NCBI RefSeq assembly: GCF_002742635.1
Contig: NZ_PEGF01000002.1
Location: 1,860,001-1,924,000 of the forward strand
Source: Caulobacter sp. X
GTDB taxonomy: Bacteria > Pseudomonadota > Alphaproteobacteria > Caulobacterales > Caulobacteraceae
Direction of reading: 5' to 3'
Length of the DNA stretch: 64,000 bases
Shown here: positions 49,573-57,598 of the stretch, one piece after another
Layout: each line of letters begins with the position of its first letter
Numbering within the stretch: position 1 is the first letter of the stretch
Position numbers and translations under genes: made by a program
The notes under the pieces: generated by a model
Told to the model about the DNA's origin: nothing
Seen by the model: the letters and a program-made list of their open reading frames with translations, nothing else
Databases searched by the model: none

Positions 49573-50046
49573 ATGCGCTGCCCCTTCTGCGGCCACGCCG
49601 AAAGCCAGGTCAAGGACAGCCGTCCGTCGGAAGACGGGGCGGCCATCCGCCGTCGCCGGATGTGCCCGGAGTGCGGGGGCCGTTTCACGACCTTCGAACG
49701 GGTCCAGCTGCGCGAGCTGATCATCCTGAAGCGATCGGGGCGTCGTTCGCCGTTCGATCGCGACAAGCTCGTGCGCTCGATCAACCTGGCGATACAGAAG
49801 CGTCCGGTGGATCCGGAACGGGTGGAGCGGATGATCAACGGCATCGTCCGTCAGCTGGAAAGCATGGGCGAGACCGAGCTCCCGTCCTCGACGGTCGGCG
49901 AAATGGTCATGAAGGCGTTGAAATCCCTCGATGACGTGGCCTATGTCCGCTACGCCTCGGTTTATCGCGATTTCAAGGAAACCGGCGACTTCGCCAAGTT
50001 CCTCACGGAAGAGGGACTGAGCGACGGCGTCGAGGAAGAGCTATAG
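49573..50046 (+). CDS. nrdR: NrdR, transcriptional repressor of ribonucleotide reductase genes
   Basis: 157 residues. Zinc ribbon with Cys3, Cys6, Cys31, Cys34 (MRCPFCGHAE, MCPECGGRF), then an ATP-cone domain (LIILKRSGRRSPFDRDKLVR, VYRDFKETGDFAKFL). It senses ATP/dATP and represses nrd genes. GGGAGGGGCC lies before the ATG. Confidence 0.97.
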   Translation: MRCPFCGHAESQVKDSRPSEDGAAIRRRRMCPECGGRFTTFERVQLRELIILKRSGRRSPFDRDKLVRSINLAIQKRPVDPERVERMINGIVRQLESMGETELPSSTVGEMVMKALKSLDDVAYVRYASVYRDFKETGDFAKFLTEEGLSDGVEEEL

Positions 50047-50107
50047 TCCGTTAAGCCTAATGTGTGTTTCTGGTCGCGCGCGACGCGACCGTGGAGAGTC
50101 GAGCTAG

Positions 50108-50572
50108 ATGGTTGAAGACAACATCCGCCTGTTGATCGTGGAGGGCCGAAGCCATTCGGGCGTCTCCGACGAACTGCTGCGCGGCGCCGCTCAGGCGATC
50201 GAAGCCTATGGCGCGGAATACGACGTGATCACGGTCTCCAGCGCGCTTCAGATCCCGACGGCCATCGCCCTGGCGGAAGACGCCGGCCAAGGTCCCGTGG
50301 GCGTGCGCTATGACGGCTATGTCGCCCTGGGCTGCGTGATCCGCGGCGAGACCTACCATTTCGAGCTCGTTTCGAACGAGACGGCCCGTGGGCTCCAGGA
50401 TCTGGGCATCGGTCGGCGTCTGCCGATCGGCTTCGGCGTTCTGGCCGTCGACGACGAGCAGCAGGCCTGGGCGCGCGCCAAGGTCAGCGAAGGCGATCGC
50501 GGCGGCGCGGCCGCCAAGGCGTGTCTCGAGACCATCGCGCTGAAACGCCAGCTTCTGGGGCGCGGCAGATGA
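50108..50572 (+). CDS. ribH: 6,7-dimethyl-8-ribityllumazine synthase
   Basis: 154 residues; next-to-last step of riboflavin synthesis. IVEGRSHSGVSDELLRGAAQ, SSALQIPTAIALAEDAG and the catalytic loop ALGCVIRGETYHFELVSNET (catalytic His in TYHF) are present. Other rib genes, which commonly precede ribH in this context in alphaproteobacteria, are not here. Its stop overlaps nusB by 4 nt. Confidence 0.9.
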   Translation: MVEDNIRLLIVEGRSHSGVSDELLRGAAQAIEAYGAEYDVITVSSALQIPTAIALAEDAGQGPVGVRYDGYVALGCVIRGETYHFELVSNETARGLQDLGIGRRLPIGFGVLAVDDEQQAWARAKVSEGDRGGAAAKACLETIALKRQLLGRGR

Positions 50573-51018
50573 GCGCACCCCGCACCCAACCCCGCTCGGT
50601 CGCGCGCCTCGCGGCTGTTCAGGCGCTCTATCAGATGGAAGTTTCGGGGGCCGGCGTCGACTCGGTCATCCGCGAGTTTTCCGAGCATCGCTTCGACCGC
50701 GACGTCGAGGGCGAACGCCTCGCCGCCGCCGACGAAACCTTCTTCGCCGAGCTGGCCAAGGGCGTCGTGGCCCATCAGGCCAAGGTGGATCAGGGAATCG
50801 TCAAGCGCCTGGCCTCGGGCTGGCGGCTTGAGCGCCTGGACGCCACGGCGCGCGCTGTTCTGCGCGCGGGCGCCTACGAATTGATGTATCGGCCGGACGT
50901 TCCGACCGAAGTGGTCATCAATGAGTATGTCGAGATAGCGAAATCCTTTTTTGAGGGTCCTGAGTCAGGCTTCATCAATGGCGCCCTCGACGCGATCGCC
51001 CGTGATGCAAGAGACTGA
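50569..51018 (+). CDS. nusB: Transcription antitermination factor NusB
   Basis: 149 residues, all-helical. RSVARLAAVQALYQMEVSGA and RAGAYELMYRPDVPTEVVIN then EYVEIAKSFFEGPESGFING are NusB signatures. It binds boxA RNA with NusE (S10) for rRNA antitermination. ATG 50569 overlaps the ribH stop (ATGA) and thiL begins 14 nt before its end. Confidence 0.95.
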   Translation: MSAPRTQPRSVARLAAVQALYQMEVSGAGVDSVIREFSEHRFDRDVEGERLAAADETFFAELAKGVVAHQAKVDQGIVKRLASGWRLERLDATARAVLRAGAYELMYRPDVPTEVVINEYVEIAKSFFEGPESGFINGALDAIARDARD

Positions 51019-52036
51019 CGAAGAAGACTGGTTCGCTGAAGACGAGGCGCCATCCACAGCGGTGGCGCCCGCGACCGAATTCGACCATATCGAACGGCTC
51101 CTGCGGCCTCTGACGCGTGGCGATCCGGCCGCGCTGGAGCTCCTGGACGACGCGGCCGTGCTGCCGTCGCGCCCGGGCTATGACCTGGTGATCACCAAGG
51201 ACGCCATGGTCGGCGGCGTGCACTTCCTCGTCGACGAGGCGCTGGATATGGTCGCGCGCAAGCTGCTGCGCACCAATCTGTCCGACCTCGCCGCCAAGGG
51301 CGCCGAGCCCTACGGCTATTTCCTGTCCGTCGGCTGGCCTTCGGGCTCGGACGTCACCTCGCGCGAGACCTTCGCCCGCGGCCTGGCGGAAGACGGCGCC
51401 TTCTTCGACATTTCGCTGCTGGGCGGCGACACGGTGACGACCTCCGGTCCGCTGGTGCTGTCGGCGACCCTGCTGGGCTGGGTGCCCGAGGGCGGAGCGA
51501 TCCTGCGCCGCGGCGCCAAGCCGGGCGATCGCCTGATGGTGTCCGGCACGATCGGCGACGGCTGGCTGGGCCTGCTGGCCCAGTGGGGCGAGGTTGCCGA
51601 TCCCGATGGCGCGCTGCTTCGCCGCTATCGCCAGCCCGAGCCGCGCATCGGCCTGCGCGACGCCATGCGTCAGCACGCCAAGGCCGCCGCCGACGTCTCC
51701 GACGGCCTGCTGGCCGACAGCAGCCACATCGCCAAGGCCAGCGGTTGCCGGGTCCGGGTCGACCTGGAGCGCTTGCCGCTGTCGCCCGGCGGCCAAGCCT
51801 GGCTGGACATCCAGCCCGAACAGGTCGAGGGGCGAATCTCCCTGGCGTCCGGCGGCGACGACTACGAGATCGTCTGCGCCGTCGATCCCAACGAGGCCTG
51901 GGCCTTCCGCGTCGCCGCGGCCGCCGCCGGCGTCAAGGTCAGCGAGATCGGCGAGTTCGTCGAGGGCGAGGGCGTGTCGGCCTATTACAAGGGCCGCGAC
52001 GTGACTCCGTCCCGCCTGGGCTGGCTGCACGGCTAG
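51005..52036 (+). CDS. thiL: Thiamine-monophosphate kinase
   Basis: 343 residues; phosphorylates thiamine phosphate to the active cofactor. LDDAAVLPSRPGYDLVITKD, MVGGVHFLVDEALDMVARKL, LLGGDTVTTSGPLVLSATLL and DVSDGLLADSSHIAKASGC are ThiL motifs with the Asp and Gly ligands for Mg-ATP. It has an extra acidic ~27-residue N-terminus (QETDEEDWFAEDEAPSTAVA) before the family start EFDHIERLL. The proposed ATG 51005 (or GTG 51002) lies inside nusB by 14 nt. TPP riboswitch not seen. Confidence 0.93.
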   Translation: MQETDEEDWFAEDEAPSTAVAPATEFDHIERLLRPLTRGDPAALELLDDAAVLPSRPGYDLVITKDAMVGGVHFLVDEALDMVARKLLRTNLSDLAAKGAEPYGYFLSVGWPSGSDVTSRETFARGLAEDGAFFDISLLGGDTVTTSGPLVLSATLLGWVPEGGAILRRGAKPGDRLMVSGTIGDGWLGLLAQWGEVADPDGALLRRYRQPEPRIGLRDAMRQHAKAAADVSDGLLADSSHIAKASGCRVRVDLERLPLSPGGQAWLDIQPEQVEGRISLASGGDDYEIVCAVDPNEAWAFRVAAAAAGVKVSEIGEFVEGEGVSAYYKGRDVTPSRLGWLHG

Positions 52037-52084
52037 GCGGACCCCGGTAGGGGAATATCAAGCTCCGTTTGCTAGAAGCGGGGC

Positions 52085-52573
52085 ATGAGCTCGACCCTCT
52101 CGCGCCGATTTCTGCTGAGCCTCGTCGTCGCGACGATGGCCGGGCCCGCGCTCGCGAACGCCGAGAAGAAGAAGGAAGGGGAGGGACAGGCCCTCGATCC
52201 CACCTACAAGCTCGGCTCGATGACGATCCCGATCATCGCCAACGGTCGCATCGTGAACTACGTCTTTGTCGCCCTGACGCTGAGGCTGACCTCCGGCGCC
52301 GATGTCGAGGGCTTCAAGGCCCAGGAGCCGGCGCTGCGCGACGCCATCATGCGCGCGGCCTATCGCACGCCCTTTGTTCGCCAGGATACGTGGCAAGAGG
52401 TGGACGGCCCGCGCCTGCAGGCCTTCGTCCTGGGTCAGTGCGCAGTCCTGTTCGGCAAGGGCAAGGTCGCCGCCGTCGACATCGCCAAGCAGGTCCCTCG
52501 CCAGCATGTCATGCCGCCCAACGCGGCGGCTCTGCGCGCGCTGCAGCAGAAGCCCGACACGCCGAGCCCCTGA
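52085..52573 (+). CDS. Exported protein, FliL-like in shape, hypothetical
   Basis: 162 residues. Tat/Sec-like signal (MSSTLSRRFLLSLVVATMAG then PALANA). The body reads YKLGSMTIPIIANGRIVNYV and EPALRDAIMRAAYRTPFVRQ, a strand-helix pattern similar to FliL and other SPFH/FliL-like periplasmic domains, but without a convincing family match. Homologues are, from memory, common in Caulobacterales. It follows thiL by 48 nt. Function unknown. Confidence 0.65.
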   Translation: MSSTLSRRFLLSLVVATMAGPALANAEKKKEGEGQALDPTYKLGSMTIPIIANGRIVNYVFVALTLRLTSGADVEGFKAQEPALRDAIMRAAYRTPFVRQDTWQEVDGPRLQAFVLGQCAVLFGKGKVAAVDIAKQVPRQHVMPPNAAALRALQQKPDTPSP

Positions 52574-52743
52574 GTTCCCTCGCGCTCCGACGCTTTTTCG
52601 CGCGGAATCGCTTGTTCTGACGCGGGTTGCGCGCCTCCCGGCCATCTGACAGTGTCCTTGGGATGACGCCGTTCGGCCGTCATTTCAGGGAGAACGAGGG
52701 GGCACGAGGCCAATAAGGCCCGCCTGTCGACCTCGACGGCGAT

Positions 52744-52767
52744 TGAGTTGGCTTGTTTGAGTTGGCT
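52744..52767. repeat. Tandem direct repeat TGAGTTGGCT x2
   Basis: TGAGTTGGCT at 52744-52753 and 52758-52767, four bases apart, 14-nt periodicity, about 65 nt before hppA. It may be a regulator site or a local duplication. Confidence 0.55.
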
Positions 52768-52832
52768 CAAGGTCGCCGCCGACGGATCGGCGTCCCCTCG
52801 TTGCAAAGAAGCGCGAAGGGGCGAAGAACCTA

Positions 52833-54971
52833 ATGAGTCTTTGGCTTTATCTGGCCATCGGGGCCGGGCTTCTGGCGGTGCTGTATGGCGCCGTGCAGAC
52901 GGCCAGTCTGATGCGGGCCTCGGCCGGCAACGCACGCATGCAGGAGATCGCCGCGGCGATCCAGGAGGGCGCTCAAGCCTATCTGCGGCGGCAATATCTC
53001 ACCATTTCCATCGTCGGCGCGGTCATCCTCGTCGCCGTCTATCTGCTGATCGGCCCCTGGGCCGCCCTCGGCTTCCTGGTCGGCGCGGTGCTGTCGGGCG
53101 CGGCGGGCTTCGCCGGCATGCTGATCTCGGTCCGGGCCAACGTCCGCACCGCCCAGGCCTCGTCGGAAGGCCTCGCCAAGGGCCTGTCGCTGGCGTTCAC
53201 CTCGGGCGCGGTCACCGGCATGCTCGTGGCGGGCTTCGCCCTGCTGGGCGTGGCCGGCTACTACTGGGTGCTGACCGACGTCCTGGGCCTCGAGCCGACC
53301 GGCCGCGGCGTCGTCGACGCCCTGGTGGCCCTGGGCTTCGGCGCCTCGCTGATCTCGATTTTCGCCCGTCTGGGCGGCGGCATCTTCACCAAGGGCGCTG
53401 ACGTGGGCGGCGATCTGGTGGGCAAGGTCGAGGCCGGCATTCCGGAGGATGACCCCCGCAACGCCGCGACCATCGCCGACAACGTTGGCGACAATGTCGG
53501 CGACTGCGCCGGCATGGCCGCCGACCTGTTCGAGACCTACGCCGTGACCACGGTCGCGACCATGGTCCTGGCGGCGATCTTCTTCCGCGGCCACGAAGCC
53601 GTGGGCGCGATGATGCTGCTGCCGCTGGCCATCTGCGCGGTCTGCATCGTCACCTCGATCATCGGCGCGTTCTTCGTCCGCCTGGGCAAGAGCCAGAACA
53701 TCATGGGCGCGCTCTATAAGGGCCTGATCGTGACCGGCGTGCTGTCGATCCCGGCGGTCTGGTACGTGCTGCACCAACTGATCCCGGCTCCGGTCGTGAC
53801 CGAAGCCCGCACCTACACCGCCGACGGCCTGTTCTACTGCGGTCTGGTCGGCCTGGCGGTCACCGCCGCCATCGTGATGATCACCGAGTACTATACCGGC
53901 ACCAACTTCCGTCCGGTGAAGTCGGTGGCCCAGGCCTCGGTCTCGGGTCACGGCACGAACGTGATCCAGGGCCTGGCCATGTCGTTGGAAGCCACGGCCC
54001 TGCCGGCCCTGACCATCATCGTCGGCATCGTCGTCACCTATAATCTGGCCGGCCTGTTCGGCATCGCGATCGCCACCACGACCATGCTGTCGCTGGCCGG
54101 CTTCATCGTGGCGCTGGACGCCTTTGGTCCCGTCACCGACAACGCCGGCGGCATCGCTGAAATGGCCGGCCTGCCGCCGGAAGTCCGGGTCACCACCGAC
54201 GCCCTGGACGCCGTGGGCAACACCACCAAGGCCGTGACCAAGGGCTACGCCATCGGCTCGGCGGGTCTCGGCGCCCTGGTGCTGTTCGCCGCCTATACCG
54301 AAGACCTGAAGTTCTTCTCGGCCAATGCGACGCCGGGCAGCTTCTTCGACGGCATGGGCGCGGTCACCTTCGACCTGTCCAACCCGTACGTCGTGGTCGG
54401 CCTGCTGTTCGGCGGCCTGCTGCCGTTCCTGTTCGGCGGCATGTCGATGACCGCCGTCGGCCGCGCGGCCGAGTCGGTCGTCGCCGAGGTGCGTCGTCAG
54501 TTCCGCGAGAACCCCGGCATCATGACGGGCGAGGTGAAGCCGGAATACGGCCGCGCCGTCGACATCCTGACCAAGGCGGCCATCCGCGAGATGATCGTGC
54601 CCAGCCTGCTGCCGGTCGTCTCGCCGGTGGTGCTGTTCTTCGTGATCAACGCCATCGCCGGCAAGGTCGACGCCTTCGCCGCCCTCGGCGCCATGCTGAT
54701 GGGCGTCATCGTCACCGGCCTGTTCGTCGCCATCTCGATGACCAGCGGCGGCGGCGCCTGGGACAACGCCAAGAAGGTGATCGAGGAAGGCTTCACCGAC
54801 AAGAACGGCGTCCTGCACAAGAAGGGCGGCGAGACCCACAAGGCCGCCGTCACGGGCGACACCGTCGGGGATCCCTACAAGGACACCTCGGGCCCGGCCG
54901 TGAACCCGATGATCAAGATCACCAATATCGTGGCCCTGCTGCTGCTGGCGGTCCTGGCCCACGGCGGCTGA
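52833..54971 (+). CDS. hppA: Proton-translocating membrane pyrophosphatase
   Basis: 712 residues, about 16 membrane helices; hydrolyses pyrophosphate and pumps H+. The substrate loops are complete: GGIFTKGADVGGDLVGKVEA, GIPEDDPRNAATIADNVGDN, and DNAGGIAEMAGLPPEVR; DNVGDNVGDCAGMAADLFET is diagnostic. At the K+ site the sequence is GNTTKAVTKGYAIGS (Lys instead of Ala), which marks the K+-independent type. GAAGGGGCGAAG precedes the ATG. Followed by a strong terminator. Confidence 0.97.
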   Translation: MSLWLYLAIGAGLLAVLYGAVQTASLMRASAGNARMQEIAAAIQEGAQAYLRRQYLTISIVGAVILVAVYLLIGPWAALGFLVGAVLSGAAGFAGMLISVRANVRTAQASSEGLAKGLSLAFTSGAVTGMLVAGFALLGVAGYYWVLTDVLGLEPTGRGVVDALVALGFGASLISIFARLGGGIFTKGADVGGDLVGKVEAGIPEDDPRNAATIADNVGDNVGDCAGMAADLFETYAVTTVATMVLAAIFFRGHEAVGAMMLLPLAICAVCIVTSIIGAFFVRLGKSQNIMGALYKGLIVTGVLSIPAVWYVLHQLIPAPVVTEARTYTADGLFYCGLVGLAVTAAIVMITEYYTGTNFRPVKSVAQASVSGHGTNVIQGLAMSLEATALPALTIIVGIVVTYNLAGLFGIAIATTTMLSLAGFIVALDAFGPVTDNAGGIAEMAGLPPEVRVTTDALDAVGNTTKAVTKGYAIGSAGLGALVLFAAYTEDLKFFSANATPGSFFDGMGAVTFDLSNPYVVVGLLFGGLLPFLFGGMSMTAVGRAAESVVAEVRRQFRENPGIMTGEVKPEYGRAVDILTKAAIREMIVPSLLPVVSPVVLFFVINAIAGKVDAFAALGAMLMGVIVTGLFVAISMTSGGGAWDNAKKVIEEGFTDKNGVLHKKGGETHKAAVTGDTVGDPYKDTSGPAVNPMIKITNIVALLLLAVLAHGG

Positions 54972-54993
54972 TGACGCGAAAGCGTTGAAACGG

Positions 54994-55023
54994 AAACGCC
55001 CCGGAGGAGACTCCGGGGCGTTT
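54994..55023 (+). terminator. Intrinsic terminator after hppA
   Basis: AAACGCCCCGGAG / CTCCGGGGCGTTT, a perfect 13-bp stem with loop GAGA, then TTCATT. Also lies just beyond the end of the convergent response-regulator gene. Confidence 0.9.
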
Positions 55024-55036
55024 TCATTCGAGCCGA

Positions 55037-55591
55037 TCAGTAGACGTCTTCGGGATCCATCTCGACCAGGGCGTCCTGGGGCTTGGGGATCACGTCGATC
55101 GGCACCTCGCCGCGGCGATCCACGCCGACGAAGTCGTGATCGATCCGCCGGCGACGGCAGGGGCCGAAATATTCCTTGGCCTGCACGAAGGGGCGGGGGT
55201 TGTTGATGATCTCGTTGACGCGGTGCATCACCGTCCGCGCCGTCAGCGGCTTGGCCAGGAACTCGGTCACCCCGGCCATCCGCGCGTCGTTCAGGGTGCG
55301 CTGGGTGGCGTGACCCGTCATCATGATGATGGGAACGAAGCGATTGGGGCTGGCCGTCGAGGTGCGAACCCATTTGACGAACGCCAGGCCGTCGACCGGG
55401 TGCATCACCAGGTCGGTGAAGATGATGTCGATCTCTTTCGACTGGAAGATCCGCAGAGCGCCCAGGCCGTCGTCGGCCTCGTAGATCTTACGGACGCCCG
55501 CCGACTTCAGGATGGTTGTGATCACCCTGCGCATGTTGGCGTTGTCGTCGATCAGCAGAATGGAAAGCGCACGAAGGTCCGTCGTTTCCAC
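55037..55591 (-). CDS. Single-domain response regulator with basic C-terminal tail (Cle-like)
   Basis: 184 residues. The receiver domain (about 9-125) has ILLIDDNANMRRVI (Asp15, Asp16), phospho-acceptor Asp60 (FTDLVMHPVDGL), Thr92 (MMTGHA) and Lys114 (FLAKPLT). It then has PRPFVQAKEYFGPCRRRRID, an arginine-rich patch like that of Caulobacter Cle proteins, CheY-like factors that bind c-di-GMP there and act on the flagellar motor; this assignment is inference. GTG 55591 is chosen because GGAGGAGG lies about 7 nt upstream; the longer frame to 55663 has no such site. No kinase or chemotaxis gene is adjacent. Confidence 0.82.
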   Translation of the reverse strand: METTDLRALSILLIDDNANMRRVITTILKSAGVRKIYEADDGLGALRIFQSKEIDIIFTDLVMHPVDGLAFVKWVRTSTASPNRFVPIIMMTGHATQRTLNDARMAGVTEFLAKPLTARTVMHRVNEIINNPRPFVQAKEYFGPCRRRRIDHDFVGVDRRGEVPIDVIPKPQDALVEMDPEDVY

Positions 55592-55790
55592 AGCGCGCCT
55601 CCTCCGCTTCCGTGAATTCGCTGGCGCGCCGCAGCGCGTCGTCAGAAATCGAGGATCGCCCAAACTGGGTTTATGGAGTGTTTAGGGCGCGACAATATGT
55701 CTCAAAAAGCATGGTCAATTTTAGATTCACAGTAAATGGCGGGGCGTATCCCTACTGTGAAGCTTGAATACTGGCGGCTGGAAACAGAAA

Positions 55791-55816
55791 AGCCGCCCGC
55801 CTTGCGGCGAGCGGCT
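55791..55816 (-). terminator. Terminator after bamE
   Basis: On the minus strand AGCCGC-T-CGCC / GGCG-G-GCGGCT around GCAA, followed by TTTTCTG, 25 nt beyond the bamE stop. Confidence 0.8.
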
Positions 55817-55841
55817 CTGTAAACCTTGAGGCGATGGGCGA

Positions 55842-56327
55842 TTAACGACGATCGCCGGGACGCTGGCCGGGGGCCTCGTCGTCCTGCGGGAGCATGCCGC
55901 CGCGACCGACGTTGCCGAGCAGCTGTTCCAGGATCGTCATCTCGCGGCCGCGGGTCGGCGTCTCGCGACCGTTGTAGGCGATGACCTTGCCGTCCTTCAG
56001 CGTGTAGGTGTTCACCGAGGCGACCTTTTCGTCGGCCGGGTTGAACTTGATCGCCACGACGTCGCGCTTGATCACGCGCGGATAGTAGAAGGCCACCCGG
56101 TCGGTGGTCTGCGAGATGTAGTACCAGGTGTTGTTGTCGAAGGTCGAAACGGCCGACGGCGAACCCAGCTTTTCCATCAGCGTGGACTTGCTGTCCTCGC
56201 CGACCTTCATGTCGGCGGGCTTGGCCTCGATGGCCTGGAAGCCGGAATAGCTCGTCAGCGGCGTACAGGCCGAAGTAGCGAACGCCAGGGCCAAGACGGC
56301 GGCGGCGAAAACGGCGGGGCGAGACAT
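55842..56327 (-). CDS. bamE: Outer-membrane assembly lipoprotein BamE (OmlA/SmpA)
   Basis: 161 residues. Lipobox FATSACTPL; mature domain has the SmpA/OmlA pattern VGEDSKSTLMEKLGSPSAVS, NTWYYISQTTDRVAFYYPRV and VASVNTYTLKDGK. BamE is a lipoprotein of the Bam complex that inserts beta-barrel proteins. The first codon in the open frame is TTG at 56330, but ATG 56327 with GGAG upstream is preferred. The C-terminal tail (LPQDDEAPGQRPGDRR) is extra and disordered. Confidence 0.92.
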   Translation of the reverse strand: MSRPAVFAAAVLALAFATSACTPLTSYSGFQAIEAKPADMKVGEDSKSTLMEKLGSPSAVSTFDNNTWYYISQTTDRVAFYYPRVIKRDVVAIKFNPADEKVASVNTYTLKDGKVIAYNGRETPTRGREMTILEQLLGNVGRGGMLPQDDEAPGQRPGDRR

Positions 56328-56448
56328 CAAGGCTCCGAACCGGAAAAATGCAGACTTTGACCTATCGCCCGCGGGAGCTTAGTTCAATGCCCGCGTGAAA
56401 GCGGACCCCGCGTCTAGCGGGATGTCGCGGCGAAATCGAGGCGTTTCA

Positions 56449-56979
56449 ATGTTTCTGGATCGGTGGTTGAAGCCCAGGCCCGCCAAGGCGGCGGGGGCCA
56501 AGCTCTACGCATCGGCCGTGGCTCAGGCGCGTTCGCCGGCTTTCTACCGCGATTTCGGCGTTCGCGACTCGATGGAGGGCCGCTTCGAGCTGTTCAGCCT
56601 GCACGTGATCTTCCTGATCGAGCGGCTGAAGGGGCAGGGCGACGCCGCGGCCGAGACCTCGCAGGCGGTGTTCGATTCCTATGTGAAGGGCCTGGACGAC
56701 GCCTTCCGGGAGATCGGCGTGGCCGATACGGCCGTGGGCAAGAAGATGAAGAAGCTGGCGGGCGCCTTCTACGGCCGCCTGAAGACCTATGACGAGGCGG
56801 TCGCCAGCCTGCCGGACGAGGCCGCGACTCGCGACTTCCTGGCCCGCACCGCGTTCGAGGAAAGAGGCGAGGGCGACGTCGCCGCCCTGACCACCTATCT
56901 GATCAAGACGCGCGGGAGCCTGGCGGACCAGCCGCTGGACGCCCTGCTGCAAGGAGACGTGACTTGGCCGAACCCGTGA
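56449..56979 (+). CDS. Ubiquinol-cytochrome c assembly chaperone (CBP3-like)
   Basis: 176 residues with the ubiquinol-cytochrome c chaperone domain: SPAFYRDFGVRDSMEGRFEL, HVIFLIERLKGQG, FREIGVADTAVGKKMKKLAG. Mitochondrial Cbp3 assists cytochrome b assembly of complex III; the bacterial protein is inferred to do likewise. ATG 56449 gives MFLDRWLKPRP; the frame to 56395 is not conserved. It overlaps the YceD gene by 16 nt. Confidence 0.85.
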   Translation: MFLDRWLKPRPAKAAGAKLYASAVAQARSPAFYRDFGVRDSMEGRFELFSLHVIFLIERLKGQGDAAAETSQAVFDSYVKGLDDAFREIGVADTAVGKKMKKLAGAFYGRLKTYDEAVASLPDEAATRDFLARTAFEERGEGDVAALTTYLIKTRGSLADQPLDALLQGDVTWPNP

Positions 56980-57503
56980 CCGCGCCCTGGCCCTGCGAGA
57001 TTCCGCTGTCCCAGGTCGATCGTGGCGCCGTGAAGCTGCGCCTTGAGCCCAGCGCCGACCAATGCAAGGCGATCGCCAAGCAACTGGGCCTCGTCAGCCT
57101 GGAGGCGCTCTCGGCCGAGGTGTTTCTGACGTCCTGGCTGGACGGCGCCGAGATCTCTGGCGTCCTGCGGGCGCGGGTCGTCCAGACCTGCAGCGCGACG
57201 GCCGACGACTTCGAAACGCCGATCGACGCGCGCTTCAGCCTCCGCGTTTTGCCCGCCAACAGCGAAAACGCCCCGCAGGAAGAGTTTGGCGACCTTGGCG
57301 CAGACCCCGATGGCGATGATCCGCCCGACGTGCTGGAAGGCCAAGTCGTGGACGTGTCCGGCTACGTCGTCGAGCACCTGGCGCTGGAGCTGGATCCGTT
57401 CCCCCGCAAGCCCGGCGCGGTGTTCGTCCAGCCGCCGGAACCGGTGGAATTGTCCCCGTTCGCGGCGCTGAAGGGGCTGAATTTGAAGGACGATCAGGGC
57501 TAA
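56964..57503 (+). CDS. YceD-family (DUF177) protein
   Basis: 179 residues. MAEPVTAPWPCEIPLSQVDR, VEVFLTSWLDGAEI-like strand pattern, RVVQTCSATADDFETPIDAR and DVSGYVVEHLALELDPFPRK are DUF177/YceD marks. YceD affects 23S rRNA levels in E. coli. Start is TTG with AAGGAGACG 5-13 nt upstream. In many bacteria it is followed by rpmF and plsX; here rpmF is missing and plsX follows after 95 nt. Confidence 0.85.
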   Translation: MAEPVTAPWPCEIPLSQVDRGAVKLRLEPSADQCKAIAKQLGLVSLEALSAEVFLTSWLDGAEISGVLRARVVQTCSATADDFETPIDARFSLRVLPANSENAPQEEFGDLGADPDGDDPPDVLEGQVVDVSGYVVEHLALELDPFPRKPGAVFVQPPEPVELSPFAALKGLNLKDDQG

Positions 57504-57598
57504 ACACCCCGACTCGACCGCTTGCGTGATATTCACGCGGATGTATCGTCCGCCGCCTTGAGGGCGGCCGGGCCGCCTGCCGGAGCTCTCAGCGCCAC

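Noticed and set aside
52830..55373. 847-residue open frame on the minus strand over hppA
   Set aside because: Shadow frame of a highly GC-rich coding gene; low-complexity His/Asp/Arg/Gly translation, no ribosome site and no family resemblance.
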